DNA from: Morinoia aosen
Taxonomy: Eukaryota > Arthropoda > Malacostraca > Amphipoda > Talitridae
Direction of reading: 5' to 3'
Assembly: GCA_030386875.1 (NCBI GenBank)
Contig: CM059576.1
Span: 14,884,058 to 14,948,057, forward strand
Length of the DNA: 64,000 nucleotides
In this document: in pieces, positions 58,961 to 64,000 of the stretch
Numbering within the stretch: position 1 is the stretch's first letter
How the letters are laid out: the number at the start of each line of letters is the position of its first letter
The notes under the pieces: model-generated
Databases searched by the model: none
What the model was told of the DNA's origin: nothing
The model's input: the letters and a program-made list of their open reading frames with translations, nothing else
Made by a program: the position numbers and the translations under genes

Positions 58961-61310
58961 TTTCGTATGAATGGCTCTCTTTTGATGGTCGTGATTTATT
59001 AATCACTTTCTTTTATTTTAATTAGTAGATATTGATGCTCAACTGAAAATATACTGGGACTTTTCAATGTCCATAAATTTAATTAATGAGCAAGTTTCGA
59101 ATTAATGAGAATGGTAGAAATTGATTTATATTTTGGTAGCGTGGAGTCTCTCCACAGATCATGATAGTTCATCTCCCTAACTAACAGGTAATTATACGCG
59201 GTGACGCATCGACATTTATTACTTATTCGCGTTACATGAGATTGGCGTTCTTGAATACAAATAGACCTAACGCACTAAGTTACATTCAATACTCATTTTA
59301 GCTATACACTGACGGCAAGAACACAATTAGTGCTGAGGGCAAATACATAACATGTGCTGAAGGCATAACGTTTACAAGAGAATACTTAAGGCATGATGAA
59401 ACCTAGGCACAGAGAAATCGACACGGGGATGCTCATGGAAAAGTATACAATACCGAATGAGACTCATCTTAGTTTCGGATCCGAGGTGGTGTCGCTTTAT
59501 ATAACGCGGGCAGCCATTTACGTTATTACAATACTTCGGAAAGACACTTGATTTACTATGACACTGAGTGACTATAATGACGTCAGATGAACAGAAGACC
59601 CCTAAGGGGTTGCCCGAGGGCGAGGAAAGAAATCTTATGTGCGTGCTCTCTCTTTGGCTGCCGCGCTCTAACTAACTCCCCCACGCTTGGTAGCTGTGCG
59701 GTAGTGCGCTTCTCGGTAAGGTTGACTTTGCATGAGAACATAAACCTTTACGATGAATTGATTCACAATTGAGCGTTATAAACAACTCTATCGTCTTTAG
59801 TTACTTCGTGCGATGAAATATCAAGTCATGATAATAGCATTAATGATCTAAGAAAAGTTAGGTATAAAACAATACGGACATCATACAGAGAAGATCTTCT
59901 AGTAGCGATGTCTTGAAATCCCTCTTCGGTCGGTTGACGTCCTTGTTTCTTCCGCGATCTCGGAGTCGACGTAGAGGAGATATAAAGGGGGAGAAGAATA
60001 ACTACTTAGAACGATTCGCGAAGTCTGATAACCGTTTCCCGAAGCACACGACGTCTCTCCTCGGCTGCTTTGGATCATCCTGAACATATAGAGGCGTCCC
60101 TCGTTCTGAAGATCCTTACGTTGTGATAAGATCACAACAAAATCTCCCCTTGTTGGCGATGAAGACGATCTCCTGATCGTTGACTTTCTCTACAGCTTTT
60201 ACGTGCCAGTGGGGGGGGGGGAGGAAGACGTTGATAAGACAGATCTTTCATTTTTTGGTATATCCACGTATCCAGCTGTGATGACTTTACGGCAGCGATG
60301 ACTGAGTTTGTTCTTCTGTCGAACTCTGATTTGAAACCTCCAGACATGACCAAGTCCTCCGTCCGTTTTTGGCAAACGTTATTCCCCGCAGAAAATGGCG
60401 GAGGCTTCCTCAGCTCGCAGAATAGTTCTAGAAAATATTCAATGAAATAAAAATTTCATTAAAGGACACGGGACAATTAAAGTCTCGGTCGCCGTGATCA
60501 TACTTCAGCAGCATCCAATTATGTGGAAGGATAGACATCCTCGCAATGCCTGTGTTCAAGAAAGTCATTTTAACCGCGCCTTATCATACACGATCTCCTT
60601 CGCGATGGGGTTTTATTTTTGAGTCCTGAAGACTTCTTTTAAACAGCCACGAAGACACGCCGATGTCGCAAAAAGATCATCAAAATCTTTGTAGTTGTAG
60701 TTCATTTCGTTGTTCATGATGCGCTGGTATATCCCGGAGCTTCGTCGTAGTCGTGTTCCTTCTTCTTCTTGCCGATGTTATCCCCACTCAGGTTCCGTGA
60801 TTCGAAATATCCTCCCAGAAAATTTTTAAAGTAGTTGACCCAGTCAACTGGCGGACGGTTTTCTTTCGTCGTTTTCCTCGAGGTCGTGCGTCTAGCTCAG
60901 ACTGTTCTTGTTGGTGATGTGTCGCTGAGCGGACCATTTTCTACGACGTTTTCTCCGCGCTCGTGCGTTGAACTCGTCGGAGTGTCGTTATCGTTGTTGC
61001 CGCCAATGCCCCGTTGTTGCGTCGCCGCTGCCACGTCCACGTCCGAGCCATGTTGACACTTAGCGCGGACCACATGAACGCGAAGTCCGCCGCAAGCGTG
61101 GTAGCTTAGGCACCGAGGTAGAGAATGGGCTGGTTGTGTGGGGCTGGTATTGAAGACGCAGCAGTCCATCCCGTCCGCTCACAGAGTCCACGGCACCAGC
61201 TGAAATTACCGTTATTGTTATTTATCGTTCTTGTGAATTTTATTCATTCCCAGACAAGTTCTCATTCATTCCATACGATTCCCGCACCTCGACCCGTTCT
61301 ATCCTCTGTG
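58961..61310. other. no gene recognised; GC-rich islands
   Basis: Contains a TATA-like TTATATAACGCGGGC at about 59498, a G-run of 12 (about 60210-60222) and GC-rich stretches at 59600-59720 and 60900-61180. A - strand frame at 60132-60353 (SVIAAVKSSQLDTWIYQKMK) has no family that I recognise. It could be the LTR and leader of an unidentified retroelement or 5' exons of a host gene; the sequence does not decide. Confidence 0.35.
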
Positions 61311-61314
61311 CTTA

Positions 61315-63950
61315 CAATAGGACATAATATTGAGCTTAAACCTACGTTCCAGTTTCGAAGTGACATTATAATCTAGTACGACGTGAAGCAAAATTTTTTT
61401 TATAGCGCATTCACGTTGAGCACGTCAAATGACAAAGAACTCCTGCGATTAGATAATATCAAGGGTGTCTTTATAATGATCGGATTTTAAATTTCGTTAT
61501 AAAGTCCATTATCCTGACGTTGAGATAATTATCATTTAAAATCACATGACGCTGATATTTGCACTATCATCCGATTTCAGAGAAGTATATTTATGTGCAT
61601 AAAGCATTACTCATTTATCTTTAAGTCGTGATCTGTTAACGAAAATTTCATATGACAAGTAAATTCAAAATTTTAAATAAATGAAATCATTACACACTCA
61701 CGCTAATATTCATCACATGATTACAAAATTACACCAAATTCAAATCATTAAAAGTTTATCCTAAGTTCAAATTTATCGAATCTTTCAGCGTAATAGAACT
61801 GCTATGCAAAGTAGCGTTCGAAAGACGGCAAAAGTCTGAGTCTGCTATCGTGCCTGCGAGGTAGAGTATGCTCGTGCGACAGTTAGGCCTTCCCTTCGAA
61901 CGAGAGCGAAGTAGAGAGCAAGCCGAGAGTCGGAGGATTGGAGAGAGAAGGGGGGTGAAGTTGGGTGATTTGAAACAACAGGGACGTTGTCGGCTCGGGC
62001 TTGAGCGCACCCTGTCTGGGCCTGTCACGTCGCGACTCCCTTCGCACAGCCTCACTCCACACACATTCTTCCCTCACTCCTCAGCATTCAGGCAAACGTT
62101 CATTACAATGACATGGTTAAACAATACATTGGAATTAAAATTAGACATGAACACCCTAATCAAATGAAATAAATCTTTCTCTGCATGATCATTTCTAATT
62201 AAATGAAATTTACTTCTAGATGAATTCCTTTAAAGTAGAACATGATTGAATTTCAAAAGATAATCTGATGAATATAATTTAAATCACTCATGAGGTCAGA
62301 CTTAAGGGAAATTTTTTTTTCATCTTCCATGTCTCACTAGAGTTGGTTACGTGGCAGATTGGTAAATACTACATCATTACACCTACAACATTAACGAAAC
62401 ATTAAACATTCCATCAACACTTAGTCCAAAGTTAATCCATCAAATATTTTAATGTGACGCATTGTAATTATCAAGCAAGTAGAATTCATGATACGACCGT
62501 TGGGTACGAATGCTAGAGAGAGAGCAGAAATTGAGAGAATAAATGACTGAAGTAGGAGATAGAGCTAGCCCGCACTGGCTGCTGGGGAGACATGGAGGGG
62601 GATGTAGAGGGTGCGAGGTAGCGGCAGCCTCAAGCTAAGCGATGTTTGGGGATTTGTCTCAAAACACATCGAGCTTAAACTACGTTCCCGTTTCGAAGTG
62701 GTATCATAATCTTATACGATGCGAAGCAAAAATTTTTTTAAATGGTGCATTCACGTTGAGTAAGTCATTAACAAAATTTTCCAGTAAATTTAAATTGAAC
62801 GTGAAGCGTACATCAATAAAGATCACAAATTTATCTCATCCTAAATTCCAGTATTATACTGTTGAGATATTTTAAATTCTCATAACGTTCTCCTCGTTGA
62901 GAGATAATTTTGATGAACATAAGTGATTCAATTATTTAAATCGTGTTCGAGAAAATAAAATTTGCATATGTAAATTCAAAATCTTAAATCAACTATGATT
63001 ATTTACGTTACCACGCATCATGTTTACAATGTTATCTTCGCACTAAACATTTACCTCTACTAAATTCAAGTTTATCATATAAGTTTTCAAGGTGCTGTTG
63101 ATCGAGATAGAATTCGTGAAGCGATCGTTACAGTTGGAACAAAGAAGAGAGAGATGGAGATCGAGTGAGAAGCAGGAGAGGGCTAGCCACTGGCTGCCGG
63201 ATAGGGGGGCGGCGTTGAGGTTTGTTTACGAAACAAAATGAGTCCGGGCACTCGAGAACTACCCTCCACCACACGATTAGCTGGTCTTAGAATTTTCTCA
63301 CATCTCAACACGCATAATCACGCAACATTCATGATGATTATATGGTTAAAATACATGTTAAAATAACGCATTGAAATTGTGATTTACACACGGACGTCTG
63401 GATGGAAAGGTTGCCATAGATTTAGCATCATAGTATCTACGATATATATGAATTTGAATTTTTAATCATGTAAATAATTCCTGACTAAAAATAAGTTTAC
63501 TTCTAAAATGAATTTTCATTTCGTGTAAATATGATGGAATTTCAAGGAGATGATTTACCGATGGTCATTTATAAGCCGAATTAGAAGAAAATTTCAATTT
63601 ATGGTTGATTTTATAAATGTAAATTTTTGTGATACGGAGATTCAGAGTTTAAAATGAATAGCACGTTCAGTACAAATCAGAACAAAATGACAAAATAGCG
63701 TCCGTTTAGAGTCATGAAAGAGAGTTACATGGTAAATTGGAGAAATTTATACGGTAAATCATAATTTTACATAATTCATTGGAGTGCAGTTATCCCGCAT
63801 CGTAAATAATTGAATGATTCACGTTGTCAAATTGGCCTTTAGTAATTGAATGCTCTTGGATCAGAAGGTTAATTCATATTGTCATATTCCTTACAATCAA
63901 ACGATTTGACATATTAAAAGAATTGATACGTAACAATCAATGCATTTTAT
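61315..63950. repeat. long-period degenerate tandem repeat
   Basis: Order-preserved similarity with a shift of about 1.29-1.34 kb: ATTGAGCTTAAACCTACGTT near 61325 and again (ATCGAGCTTAAACTACGTT) near 62660; GTGAAGCAAAATTTTTTTTA and GCATTCACGTTGAG after each; GTAAATTCAAAATTTTAAAT at about 61660 and 62970; TTTACTTCTAGATGAATT at 62210 and its relative at 63498. A GA-rich block (GAGAGAG..., CACTGGCTGC) occurs three times. No ORF. Extends to the window edge. Confidence 0.65.
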
Positions 63951-64000
63951 AATGATCTCACAGAAATGAAATAGAAAGCAAAATAAACACATAGCAATAA

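Noticed and set aside
60132-60353. host exon or retroelement gag on the - strand
   Set aside because: Open for only about 70 codons, with neighbouring frames conflicting and no known motif.

Overview
The window is eukaryotic, repeat-laden nuclear DNA, most likely from an arthropod with a large genome, probably an insect. The reasons are: spliced genes with GT-AG introns of several kb; a C2H2 zinc-finger gene of the expanded 'CE(F/L)CDYSSAYK...HLASKH' type; and Tc1/mariner, hAT, TTAA-flanked, Ty3/Gypsy, LINE, Penelope-like and tRNA-SINE elements side by side. No bacterial operons, rRNA genes, functional tRNA genes or CRISPR arrays are visible. The species cannot be named from sequence alone.

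Two host genes can be assembled by splice sites and reading phase. Gene A (+ strand, coding exons from 6308 to a stop at 19591-19593) encodes the Pro/Ser/Ala/Gly- and Tyr-Pro-rich C-terminus of an unidentified protein. Its largest visible exon (11755-12269 plus 17592-17628) is split by a 5.3-kb LTR element with no long ORF. Gene B (- strand, 34289 to about 23715) is a three-exon zinc-finger gene. Exon 1 encodes the N-terminus, exon 2 carries SUMO-consensus-like motifs, and exon 3 carries the fingers and ends in a frameshift. Its first exon has a duplicate at 31621-31743 whose splice donor is destroyed.

Layout. 0-6 kb: minisatellites (22-, 30-, 28- and 19-bp units), a mariner relict splitting one array, and three copies of a 330-360-bp SINE-like repeat. 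6.3-20 kb: Gene A, with a dead full-length Tc1 element (6652-8301), an inverted-dimer tRNA-SINE with a 14-bp target duplication (8578-9054), TTAA-type MITEs, a hairpin repeat, the ORF-less LTR element, and C-rich minisatellites in the last intron. 20-35 kb: SINE and hAT remnants, a mariner fragment, Gene B, two TTAA-type DNA elements, the first-exon duplication and a relict LTR/gag piece. 36-41 kb: a truncated Gypsy copy with a SINE-like insertion in gag. 41-46 kb: SINEs and SINE-like copies. 46.3-57.4 kb: a nested stack in which a hAT remnant holds a LINE, which in turn holds a near-complete Gypsy element. 58-59 kb: the end of a Penelope-like element. 59-64 kb: no recognisable gene, and a degenerate long-period (about 1.3 kb) tandem repeat.

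Every transposon ORF inspected carries lesions. The freshest insertions, judged by LTR identity, are the ORF-less LTR element (one difference seen between its 249-bp LTRs) and the nested Gypsy (about six differences in 464 bp). The SINE-like repeat is present in about 16 copies; all copies left of 10.5 kb are on the + strand and all copies right of 20.5 kb are on the - strand, matching the direction of the neighbouring gene. No wholly new enzymatic system is evident. The novelty lies in unusual retroposon architectures and in the way elements interact with exons.
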